Position numbers and translations under genes: made by a program | Assembly (NCBI GenBank): GCA_037178625.1 | Contig: CM074129.1 | Span: forward strand, 1,116,001 to 1,180,000 | Direction: 5' to 3' | From: Skeletonema tropicum | Taxonomy: Eukaryota > Bacillariophyta > Thalassiosirophyceae > Thalassiosirales > Thalassiosiraceae | DNA length: 64,000 bases | Shown: piece by piece, positions 45,086 to 55,400 of the stretch | Layout: each line of letters begins with the position of its first letter | How positions within the stretch are numbered: position 1 is the stretch's first letter | Notes under the pieces: generated by a model | Seen by the model: only the letters and a program-made list of their open reading frames with translations | What the model was told of the DNA's origin: nothing | Database searches by the model: none

Positions 45086-45457
45086 TTATGCAGCTGCATT
45101 TGTCTTCATCATCATCTTCTTCAACTCCGTGGATGACTTCCTTATTTTCCACTTGGGATTTGTCGGGATCAACTTATCTACAACCGCCACAAAAGCGTCA
45201 ATTTCTTCCTGCGAGCATTGGCTAAAGCACCCAAAGCCCATACTGTGTCCTCCACCACGACCATATAAGGATTCATCACGAGCATAGTACGCACTTGCTT
45301 GAGGTGGTATCCCTATAGCGTTGAGATTTACGGTACGGTTTCTTTCCCGCGACTTGATCTATGTCTCTCTTTCGAGGGTTGGGATTCTGAGGCTCCTTGG
45401 CTTCTGACTTGTCACCTGAAGAATTGGATCTAGAAGTTGAAGCACCGTCACCACTGT

Positions 45458-45490
<33 letters not shown>

Positions 45491-46042
45491 CAGATGCATT
45501 ACTTGAAGGGAAGGGGTTAAACGTAGGCTTATCCCAGACTAGCGGTATCATCCGCTCTTTTCTCTTCTTTTCCTCCGTTATCTTTTTTGATAATGCCATG
45601 AGTTCTTGCTCAACCTTACGTCTTCGGATCAGTTCTTCTTCAGGGATAGGTTTTGGTGCCGTCTTTACTGGTGCTGGATAAGAGTACTTGCTTTTATGAG
45701 GAGGTGATCCAGGGGCTGAGTCTTCCTCCTTGTCGGACAAGGCCTCCTCATCAGCCAGGCTACTGCTCCCAACCGCATCTGCTTCGAGCTCCTCATCTAA
45801 TAACTCAGACGACGAAGCACCCGCAGATTCAGACGTCCACTTCGGAAACAAAGGCCCCTTATCACGCCATTACTCATCTTCTTACATCCCTTCCTCCATC
45901 GCTTCTCCTCCAAAGCCTCGCGATTCGCCGCCTCTCTTCGATCCATCTTTTCAAGGCTTTCACGGACGCGGTCGAAGAGTTCGTCCATGGGTAGCTTGGG
46001 GAGGGGCATGGTGAACGTTGATTTTGGTGGTGATGGATCCAT
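45086..46042 (-). pseudogene. MDSSPPK family copy 5, doubly frameshifted
   Basis: The N-terminal frame (46042 to 45797) carries a deletion within the KKRRREALEE stretch and a shift after KMSNGV. The middle frame (45851-45276) then runs as usual until an inserted base in GAGATTTACGG near 45326-45330 (others GAGTTTACGG) shifts the C-terminus. The Ala run is the longest of all copies. Confidence 0.75.
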
Positions 46043-46318
46043 TTTTATTATTTGTAATAATGCAATATCAACAGAGCGTTCAGTACTTATCTTCGAGCGT
46101 TAAGCTACCAAAAGTAGATGGCGAAAGAGACAGTGTTTTAGTCCCCGCCAGGGTTGGTCGTGAAAGGCTTAACTCTTCGGCCATACGAGTTCGCCCGGGT
46201 CGCTGGAGAAATATTCAATTCAATTTACTTACCCTTGAATATCAATAGTAGATAAGTAGTACTGCTCACACACTTCTCAAATAATAAGTAGTAGTAGCCT
46301 CATTGGCTACTTGTTCTG

Positions 46319-46836
46319 GTTGCTACCGCGCTGAGAAAATCGCAACAAAATAAATTCGCAACAAAAATATTTTTGCTAACAAACTACGCACAAAACACAC
46401 ATCGACTGAAACTAGCGCCTCACTACACTCAACATCGACCCTCCACCTACCTGCACCGGCCATAAGTTGATAGTACATGTTATTACCTTTCGATTAAGCC
46501 CCTGGGAGTCATCATATGCACTATACTCGCATTACAATGGCTGCATAGGTGCTCATATAAGCATGCGTCATGCATAGAAATTACTAGCTGAAATAGGCCG
46601 TTTTGGACCGATGCTTGCGCCTTATTTAATAGTTATATACTGGTCAACTAATTAATAATTGTATTTGAATATACTTCCTCAAGGGAATTTGGCTATCTGT
46701 TTGGGCTCAACATATTGATAGGTGCGATCTATGGAGGGCATACTCACATGGTTGTTTCGTATTTTGTGCGGTGTGCCTAGCTAAACTAAATTCGCAACAA
46801 AAAATTTTGTTGCGATTTTCTCAGCGCGGTAGGTTG
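46319..46836. mobile_element. MITE of the CTACCG family, copy 2 (510 bp)
   Basis: The element spans 46323-46832. It begins CTACCGCGCTGAGAAAATCG and ends with the complement, flanked by the 4-bp duplication GTTG. The empty site survives at about 40908-40920 in the other segmental copy. The interior shares motifs with copy 1 (for example a CACATGGTTG/ATTTTGTGC block). Confidence 0.85.
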
Positions 46837-47136
46837 CGAAGAATTCTCACGATCAAACAATGCTCGGCAATTATGTATGCAATGATGCGATGAGGAAAAA
46901 CATTCGCTCACAAGTCACAAGTCACAAGTCACAAGTCACAACAACCGCCACGGCACTCCCATCGTACATACCCCATCTAAGTACCCCTCTTCTCACGTCA
47001 AAAAGTGCTCAGCAACATTGATTAAGGAGTAGGCCTTGCGTTCGCTCACAATATGGAAGTCACAACTTACGTTACTTCAGCCTTAGCCATCCTTTCTAGT
47101 CGTGAAGCCGATCAAGCAGAAATAATAGACGAGCCA

Positions 47137-48657
47137 CTAACTGTTAGCGTTTCGGCCAGGTAGCCCGCCCACCCCTGCAAAATATCCCAAAAAATATCCC
47201 TGATTATTTACTAGTTCCTACGTACAAAAGTCTACATGATGTGACAGGACACCATCTCAAAAAGTCCGCCAGAGCCTTCCTTCCACCAGGATGCGTTGAG
47301 CTCACCGCACCAGCATGGCCGACAGCCGACACTACTATGTACTTGCCGACAGCTCCCTCGCCCTGCCAACACTACAGACAGATTCAGTAGTGGCTGTTTC
47401 TGTGTTGCATTATTTTTGTCGCCATCCGTGTATTAATTCGGTCTTTCGCCCGTATTCTGTCTTTCAACACAATGGAGAAATCCAAAGATCCACGCACAAC
47501 AGCACCAGCCCCCGGCAGCACCGGTGATGATGGTCATTTGAAGCCGCAGGCTTTGCCGGAGGAGGAATTAGCAAAGAAGAGGCAGAAAGAGGCAAATAAA
47601 GCGGCAGATCTTGATAGGAAACGTTCTCTTTTTGCTCGAGCATCAACATCGGCAAAGAAGCTAAAGCCGATGGAGACAGAAAAGACGCATGACATCATCA
47701 CACGCATGATACCTTTGACACCACTGTTTCGTGCTTGCAAACTTTTTGACATCTTGTTTCTGAAGGACCAGCAGCAGCTAACAATTGATATGCTTCGTCG
47801 CTGGATAGATGAGTTGAAACATTTCGAGTACAAGGAATTCACAGATGAATTCCTCAAATCAATGAGGGATGAAATACCCGAATACCTGAAACTTGTGGAA
47901 GAAATGCATTTCAATTTCGAGGGCGAGGACATCGAGGAGACGAATAGACGTTATCGGCAAAGAGTGAAAGAAAAGTTGCGAAGGGCTCGTCAGAGAGCCT
48001 TGTTGGTTAATATAGACAATACATTACGTCAGCAGCAGGGTGACGACACTGCTGAAGACGCTCACCCAGAAGATGAAGATGATATAATGGAAGATTCAGA
48101 TGTGGCAGAAGATGGGATTGAGGGCAATGTTGGGGATCTATTGCAAGCTGCTGGAGAAGAGGGAGCAGATGGGGAGGATATAGATGAGTTTTGTAGAATG
48201 AATTGGAAAAATGACATTGGGGAGCGTGGACGTCGGATCTATGAATGGTGGAAGACTGCAATGGAAGCTAGAGCAGATGTGATACCATCCTTCTACAAGG
48301 CTGTTCGGCTTATTGTTCTTACTCAAGTTTCTAGTGCTGCGGTGGAGCGTGTATTCTCACAATTGACTTTCATCCGGAGGATTGTTGGTGACAGCATAGT
48401 GGGAGATGTGTTGCAGCTACGGACGTTCTTGCGCTGTAATAATGGCCAAGTGAGTGATTTTGGATATAAAAAGTGATTAAATGTGATTTGATGAGTGAAC
48501 AATAGTATTATTGACATCAGAAACGCTCCAGCTATCAAGATAAGCTTGTCCAAATAAAAGGATATTTTTTAGCGATTTTTGGCGAAAAAATATCCCTCGG
48601 GATACTCAAAAGTGCCGAAATATCCCAGGGATTCCTGGCCGAAACGCTACTAACTGT
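47137..48657 (+). mobile_element. hAT transposon, 1,505 bp, with partial transposase
   Basis: The element spans 47145-48649. Inverted ends are TAGCGTTTCGGCCAGG and CCTGGCCGAAACGCTA, flanked by 8-bp duplications CTAACTGT (47137-47144 and 48650-48657). It contains one ORF (47472-48476). The corresponding site in the segmental copy (near 41197-41204) lacks it. The element at 24718-25815 belongs to the same family. Confidence 0.9.
47472..48476 (+). CDS. hAT transposase, C-terminal half with dimerisation domain
   Basis: The 334-residue product ends in the typical hAT C-terminal dimerisation region: IYEWWKTAMEARADVIPSFY, then VLTQVSSAAVERVFSQ and LQLRTFLRCNN. The N-terminus is Pro/Lys-rich, followed by helices and an acidic stretch. 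The BED zinc finger and the first catalytic aspartates of a full hAT transposase (usually 600-800 residues) are not visible, so the ORF is probably non-catalytic unless complemented. The ATG at 47472 lies about 330 bp inside the element. Confidence 0.75.
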   Translation: MEKSKDPRTTAPAPGSTGDDGHLKPQALPEEELAKKRQKEANKAADLDRKRSLFARASTSAKKLKPMETEKTHDIITRMIPLTPLFRACKLFDILFLKDQQQLTIDMLRRWIDELKHFEYKEFTDEFLKSMRDEIPEYLKLVEEMHFNFEGEDIEETNRRYRQRVKEKLRRARQRALLVNIDNTLRQQQGDDTAEDAHPEDEDDIMEDSDVAEDGIEGNVGDLLQAAGEEGADGEDIDEFCRMNWKNDIGERGRRIYEWWKTAMEARADVIPSFYKAVRLIVLTQVSSAAVERVFSQLTFIRRIVGDSIVGDVLQLRTFLRCNNGQVSDFGYKK

Positions 48658-48692
48658 TGCTGATATTCCTTCCTCCATAATCAGAGTTCATC

Positions 48693-49442
48693 ATGAAGTC
48701 GACACGAAGCTATCCATGTGCGATCAGAGATTCATCCGAGCGGTCTTGCAAGAGTCGGCGCATCGTAAAGAAGAAGACGGTGATGTTTTCATCAAAAGTT
48801 ACACTGCGCAGATTTGCCAAAAGTCATAATCTGCAGGCTCAGTCCTCTTGGATCACAGAGGAGGAATTCTGCGCAATGAAGAAGCGAGCCAAAAACCTAT
48901 CCATACTCCATCATATCAAGACTCGTCCAGGAAAACCCACGCCTTCTAAGCGCAGCGGAATTGTCTACAACTGTCATCCCGCCCATTATGAGATCGTTGG
49001 AGAGTCGTTACGAGGCATGGAAAATTACACTGATATCTCCAAAGCTCGTAGGCTTGAGTGGTTTCGATCTAATGCCACCAGTTTAGTAGAAGAGCACCAG
49101 AATCATCTACACAAGACAAATAGAAGCAAGCTGGCATGTATGTACAGAGAAAAAACAGGGGAAGCGATGGTACACTCACGGAAAATCGCTGAGGAGGATT
49201 CCAAAGCAGCAGCGGCCATACTGGCAGAAGACTTGAAGGAAGACATCATCAATGTAGCTCCGCCGCCTCCATCACCAGCATCTCCGTCATCATCAGCTAT
49301 AATATCCCATTCATCTTCTGCTGTTGTGCCGATCTTCCCTGAGCTGTCAAGGTTTGTTCCGTCTTGTTCTGCTTCTGCAGTGCATCCACAAGTGGGTATA
49401 TTTCCTTTCTTGTGTGCTACCACAAACTACCTACGCAAATGA
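48693..49442 (+). CDS. Uncharacterised diatom-type 249-residue protein, copy 2
   Basis: This is nearly identical to 41243-41992; two base differences were noticed, giving V to I at residue 11 and C to R at residue 23. The hAT element ends only 44 bp upstream of the ATG, so its promoter has been replaced by transposon sequence relative to copy 1. Confidence 0.65.
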   Translation: MKSTRSYPCAIRDSSERSCKSRRIVKKKTVMFSSKVTLRRFAKSHNLQAQSSWITEEEFCAMKKRAKNLSILHHIKTRPGKPTPSKRSGIVYNCHPAHYEIVGESLRGMENYTDISKARRLEWFRSNATSLVEEHQNHLHKTNRSKLACMYREKTGEAMVHSRKIAEEDSKAAAAILAEDLKEDIINVAPPPPSPASPSSSAIISHSSSAVVPIFPELSRFVPSCSASAVHPQVGIFPFLCATTNYLRK

Positions 49443-49499
49443 ATGTGCCAGTATAATTTTCTAAGTTGTTATTATCAAGACCTGCAATTACTGAAATAA

Positions 49500-49760
49500 G
49501 ATGACTCGTTCCTCTACTATTCTTTCCCTGTTGTCCGAAGGGCAGCATTTCGCATAGAGGAACGATCTACTACCGTGAAGCGACGAACAAGAGTGTCATA
49601 TGAGTGTCATACGGATCTCCTGATGGATAATCTTTTGGGAGATTTCGAAGATGAATGTGACGAATTACCTAGCTTTGGAGCAGATTGATCTTGACTTCTC
49701 CCAGTTGCTTGATCTTTATGCTAGATAACAATAACGATAAGACACGAAATGGAAATGTCG
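49500..49760 (+). pseudogene. Fragment related to the 144-residue gene (copy 2)
   Basis: Identical in all positions compared to the 42050-42310 fragment, including its frame break. It moved as part of the 3.24-kb unit. Confidence 0.7.
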
Positions 49761-49842
49761 CATGTTGTAATTAAATAGAAGAGAGTAGAACCATAAAACA
49801 GCTGAAAAGAAAATTTCAGTAAAAAACAGTATTAGGAAGTCA

Positions 49843-50245
49843 CATCATTATCAGATCATCAATCTCTACTTAGCCAATTTCAGAAAATTTATCTTGCCTT
49901 CAACCATCTTGGTACAAACACCTCCTGTCCCAGTATTTTCCGATAACGAAATACCTCACGCACTTCATAATAAAAAGTACAAAGAGTACCATCTCACGAC
50001 AGAATGCTCTCATCAGCTTGCACCTCGTTAAAAATTTGACAAGTGCACCTGAGAGAGTTTTCATCTCTTAACCAGCCAGATGATAAAAGTACCCATGCAT
50101 CAAGCGTCGAAGAGATTCTTGCAATTTTCATTAAAGAAGAAAGCCTCCGGAAGCTCAAGCACAGTCTAGTTTACAAGGATCTGGATCTATTGCCAATCTG
50201 AAGTACTACTTGAAACTTGGCTATTAGGTACTTTTATTCTACTAA
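49843..50245 (+). repeat. Duplicated segment, unit F
   Basis: Same sequence as 42393-42795, offset by exactly 7,450 bp. Confidence 0.7.
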
Positions 50246-51205
50246 TTATGCAGCTGCATTTGTCTTCATCATCATCTTCTTCAACTCCGTGGATGACTTC
50301 CTTATTTTCCACTTGGGATTTGTCGGGATCAACTTATCTACAACCGCCACAAAAGCGTCAATTTCCTCCTGCGAGCATTGGCTAAAGCACCCAAAGCCCA
50401 TACTGTGTCCTCCACCACGACCATATAAGGATTCATCACGAGCATAGTACGCACTTGCTTGAGGTGGTATCCCTATAGCGTTGAGTTTACGGTACGGTTT
50501 CTTTCCCGCGACTTGATCGATGTCTCTCTTTCGAGGGTTGGGATTCTGAGGCTCCTTGGCTTCTGACTTGTCACCTGAAGAATTGAATCTAGAAGATGAA
50601 GCACCGTCATCACTGTCAGCAGCAGCAGCAGCAGCAGCAGCATCGGCATCAGATGCATTACTTGAAGGGAAGGGGTTAAACGTAGGCTTATCCCAGACTA
50701 GCGGTATTATCCGCTTTTTTCTCTTCTTTTCCTCCGTTATCTTTTTTGATAATGCCATGAGTTCTTGCTCAACCTTACGTCTTCGGATCAGTTCTTCTTC
50801 AGGGATAGGTTTTGGTGCCGTCTTTACTGGTGCTGGATAAGAGTACTTGCTTTTATAAGGAGGTGATCCAGAGGCGGAGTCTTCCTCCTTGTCGGATAAG
50901 GCCTCCTCATCAGCCAGGCTACTGCTCCAACCCGCATCTGCTTCGAGCTCCTCATCTAATAACTCAGACGACGAAGCACCCGCAGATGCCCAGGTCGGAA
51001 ACAAAGGCCCCTTCTCAACAGCATTACTCATCTTCCTGCATCTCTGCTTCCATCGCATCTCTTCCAAAGCCTCGCGACGACGCTTTTTCGCCGCCTCTCT
51101 TCGATCCATCTTTTCGAGGCTTTCACGGACGCGGTCGAAGAGTTCGTCCATGGGTAGCTTGGGGAGGGGCATGGTGAACGTTGATTTTGGTGGTGATGAA
51201 TCCAT
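50246..51205 (-). CDS. MDSSPPK family protein, copy 6 (intact, duplicate of copy 4)
   Basis: The 319-residue product is identical to copy 4 and lies at an exact 7,450-bp offset. Downstream of its promoter side, the shared sequence ends abruptly at about 51911 where Copia gag begins. Confidence 0.6.
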   Translation of the reverse strand: MDSSPPKSTFTMPLPKLPMDELFDRVRESLEKMDRREAAKKRRREALEEMRWKQRCRKMSNAVEKGPLFPTWASAGASSSELLDEELEADAGWSSSLADEEALSDKEEDSASGSPPYKSKYSYPAPVKTAPKPIPEEELIRRRKVEQELMALSKKITEEKKRKKRIIPLVWDKPTFNPFPSSNASDADAAAAAAAADSDDGASSSRFNSSGDKSEAKEPQNPNPRKRDIDQVAGKKPYRKLNAIGIPPQASAYYARDESLYGRGGGHSMGFGCFSQCSQEEIDAFVAVVDKLIPTNPKWKIRKSSTELKKMMMKTNAAA

Positions 51206-51911
51206 TTTTGTTGTATTTATTATGTTATTATGATATCTTTAGCGTCAAGTTTGTTATACTTATTCGCCGCCAGGCAGGATTGGTAGTGAAAGGCTTAACT
51301 CGTAGGCTTTGGAAAGGCTTAAATCTTAGATTAATTTATTTACCCTGAATGTCAGTGTCAGCTGAACTTCAACTTCAACAGAATGAGTCAACTATCGTAC
51401 GATACTTACACACTTCTTATCTAACTCAAATAATACGCTCTCCAAGATGTTGCCTGTGAGCCAGCTCGGCTCCGCTCTCTCTCTCTAGAGAGCCATCATA
51501 ATAGAGAAAGGCGTAAAATGATGACACTTTGTGCTTGCCCGACGAGTTCCCTGCTTAAAGTATTGCATCTGACATAAAAAGACTGCGTTCGCAAAGTATC
51601 TCTCTAGTGGCATTGCAATTATCTCTCTTCTTCAGCAGATCCCCATTCAACATCATTGCGTCCCACAATACCATGACGCAAGTAACGTATGAACTGATGA
51701 ATTCAACTTGTTTTAGAGGGCTACTTTATGTGGCCAGTGTATCAGCAGCGCAGTGACTCCTACTCTGATTCTCTCTCAGAAGTCCATCACAAAGTCTTGG
51801 GATCCTAAACTCAGCGAGTTCTTCACGCCGCTTCTATGACCACGTCTTCCTTGTCCTCAGAGTCCATGGAGTCATACTCATACTCCTCTTCCTCTTCCTC
51901 TCTTCATAACG
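51206..51911. other. Duplicated upstream flank, unit F, ending at the Copia junction
   Basis: Identical to 43756-44461 except for isolated substitutions (for example GATGGCAC versus GATGACAC). The match stops after CTTCATAACGA at 51911-51912. Confidence 0.6.
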
Positions 51912-52466
51912 ATCCAACAAATCACCCAGCAAATAGCCATGCTCACTGCGCAAGTGGCCCAAGGGCAACAACGCCATGTCCCCCCTCCAGCTCCCAGTCC
52001 ATTCACCACTGGTGGAGCTCCCCCACCGTATGTAGCCCCTCAGTATGTTGCCCCATCCACCTACAACCAAGGAGGTGGCTACCAAGGTCGAGGAGGCTAC
52101 AACCAAGGAGGTGGCTACCAAGGTCGAGGAGGCCGCCGTCGCTCCACCACTCGCTCAGGACAGCGCCAACAGCAAGCGCCATCCACTCCTCCAGCTGCAG
52201 GAGCAATCCAGCAGTACCGTCCCCCGACCGGCCACAGTCAACAACGTGGAAATCGGAGCTTCCAGCCAAATCCCGTCAAGCGATTCAACAACTGGTGGGC
52301 CTGTCATTCCTGCGGTTTTGACGTGGACCACCAGAGTCATCAATGCGAAAGTAGAAAGCCTTACCACCGCAACGATTTCTCCCGTGCCAACTACCTTGAG
52401 TTTGAAAGAATGGGATGGCCATTTTGCCGCAAAGGGATTCACAAGACGCAACTTCCTCCCATGTGA
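51912..52466 (+). CDS. Copia gag, C-terminal part
   Basis: The frame is open from the truncation point (IQQITQQIAMLTAQVAQ). It contains Pro-rich and GGGYQGRGGY-type RNA-binding repeats and a zinc-knuckle-like CHSCGFDVDHQSHQC motif. It ends at a TGA (52464-52466) with pol open in the same frame immediately after. The N-terminus is missing. Confidence 0.7.
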   Translation: MQQITQQIAMLTAQVAQGQQRHVPPPAPSPFTTGGAPPPYVAPQYVAPSTYNQGGGYQGRGGYNQGGGYQGRGGRRRSTTRSGQRQQQAPSTPPAAGAIQQYRPPTGHSQQRGNRSFQPNPVKRFNNWWACHSCGFDVDHQSHQCESRKPYHRNDFSRANYLEFERMGWPFCRKGIHKTQLPPM

Positions 52467-52478
52467 AGGTGTGGCGCA

Positions 52479-55400
52479 GTGAATAGATGTAACTTGATTA
52501 AAACTAAAATTGCCATCAAGCCTCTCTCATTGTACGCCACCCAAAAAATAGTTCAACCGTCCTCCAACATCCAGCAGTGTTTCCATGCTGAAGTGCAGCC
52601 TCCACGGGAAGACGACGATGACATTACCGTCGTAACTGACAACCGCACCGTGACAAGGCCATCCAACATCCATCAGGCGAACAGCCTACAAAGTAAAGAG
52701 AAACTTGTCCCATCCGATTATGCCATTGCCGACTCAGGTGCTTCGGATCACTTCTTCATCGTCGAAGCCGAGGTCAACAACATTCGGCCAACAACCAGCC
52801 CCATCTCAATCACCCAACCAGATGGTACCGTCAGCAAATCTACGCACATGTGTGACATTGATTTGCCCTCCCTTCCACCAGCAGCCTGCAAGAATGGACA
52901 CATTGTGCCGGAATTCTCCAAAGCATCACTAATCTCCATCAGGCGAATAGTTGATGCCGGGTGTCAAGTCTTATTCACCATGCACGAAGTCCGCGTGTTG
53001 CACCACGGACGATGTGTCTTGACTGGAAAGCGACACCCAGCGACGGGGCTATGGCTCCTTCCTCTGTCAAAGAAGCCGATGCAACCATCATTTGATATCA
53101 TCACACCTACAGCCCAGCCAATCACTGCTGCCGCACATAATGCCTACACCATGCCAACGAAACAGCAAGCCCTAAAATACATCCATCAGTGCCTTTTTAG
53201 CCCACCAATCCCCACCCTTCTCCGTGCAATTGAAAACAATCAACTGAAAAGCTTTCCACATATTCAACGTACCAAAGACGTTCGTCGTCATTTAGCCGCC
53301 TCCCCAGCTACAGCGAAGGGCCATATGAAGAAGCCACGAGCAGGCCTCCGAAGCACCCGTAAGAAGCCACCCAAGCCAAGCAAATACAACCTATCCTCGC
53401 CTTCAATAGGGATAGGCCAAGCTCCGAAGAGTTATACTACAACGGGCATGTCCCGTCGTCGTCTACAAGGCATCGTTGCACACCAGCTCGAACAGGACCG
53501 TGCATCCAACCCACCTGAACCGCAACAACCAACTACATCCCCTACCATCATACCTCCCGACCCAGCAGAGACGGAGCAGCAAGAACGAGAGGAGATGGAG
53601 CAGCCAGAACAAGATGACAAGAGCCTGAATGTGTTTTGCTATGCAGCTTTAGCGGATAAAATTGAGGGAACTATGTACACTGATGTCACTGGCGCACTTC
53701 CACACCGGTCATTAGAAGGCAACCTATACTACCTTATCGCATACATCCATGACATGAATGCTATTTTAGCCCGCCCGATCAAGAGTACCAAGAGTGAGGA
53801 CATCATCGGTGCATTTGAGGAAATCTTTCAATACTTGAAAGATCGAGGATATTCACCAAAACTCAACGTTACCGACAACCAAGCAGCATCTCAAATCAAG
53901 CAATTCCTGTCAGAAAACGACTGCCAGTGGCAGTTCGTCGAGCCCCACAACCACCGTGTCAATGCAGCTGAAAGAGCCATCCAAACCTTCAAGAATCACT
54001 TTATCAGTGGTTTGTGTTGTACCGATAGTGAATTCCCCCTCCAACTATGGGATCAACTCACAGAACAAGCAGAAATCACCCTCAATCTCCTCCGAACGTC
54101 ACGTCGAGACCCATCCAAGTCAGCATATGAAGATCTTCATGGTGAACCCTTCGATTTCAACCGTACCCCCCTTGCCCCACCAGGCACGAGAGCTGTAGTG
54201 TACGACCATCCATCATCAAGAGCCTCATGGGCCCCCAGAGGATCAGACGCATGGTATGTGGGCCCTGCAAAGGACCACTACCGCAACTACCGTTTCTTCG
54301 TCGTTGATACCAATGCATACCGCACTTCAGCCTCTTGCAAGTTCTTCCCACAACATTGCCAACATTATACACCTACACCCATCGAACATGCCACAGAGGT
54401 TGCTGACGAGTTGATTACCACTGCGGAAGCCTTACCAAAACGTCAACGCTTTGCCATCCTCTCCACAATAGCCAAAGCCTTGCAAAAAATCATCCGCCTC
54501 CGACAGCCAACTACAGAGGGTGCGAAGTCAAATTCAGAGGGTGGCCCAACCACGCCAGAGTTAGCCGAAATAGAGGGTGGCAATCAAGTGATCCGCCCAA
54601 ACAATCCAGCTATAACAACATCGACCAATCCTACAGCACCGCGGATACATCGTTCCAAGCCACGCACCCACCAACGCCACACCCGTAACAACACCCCAGG
54701 CACCCTTCCAAAGCCAACAACTCAACTGCCGGAGCAAGTACCTCGGCGATCACAGCGTACTCGACAACCCACTCAAGTAGCATTTGAAGAAATCCAACCC
54801 ATTCCATCCACCCCTCCTCACACGAGGGTGCAGCAACATCGAATCATCTCCCAAGATGCCCTCTTGGCATATTGCGGCGCCACCATGATGGAAACTCATA
54901 CGAAGAACCTGTGGCGACCAACCCAGTTGGAGCACGCTCCAACCGAAGATATCATGTACTATTGTGCCCCAGTCACTCACCCCATCACTGGGAAGGCGAT
55001 GAGGAAGTATGCAGAAGTCATCAAATGTGAAGAACTCCGTGAAACGTGGGAAACAGCCTTTGGTAAAGAATTTGGAGGACTAGCGCAAGGAGACGACAGA
55101 ACAGGCCAGAAAGGGACAGACACAGTCATCATCCTCGACCACGACCAAATAAAGAACATTCCAGCGGACAGAGTAGTAACATATGCCAGCATAGCGACGG
55201 ACTACCGCGAGCAGAAGGATGACCCGAACCGTGTCCGCATCACAGCAGGTGGTAACCTCATCAACTACCCTGGCGAGCTCACAACACGGACAGCCGATCT
55301 ACAGACAACAAAGATCATGTGGAATAGCGTTGTGAGTACACCAGGAGCAAGATACTGTTGTTTTGACATTAGCAGCTTCTACCTCGGAACCCCTCTAGAC

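Noticed and set aside
52003..52269. Minus-strand ORFs opposite gag and pol
   Set aside because: They are shadows of the retroelement coding strand.
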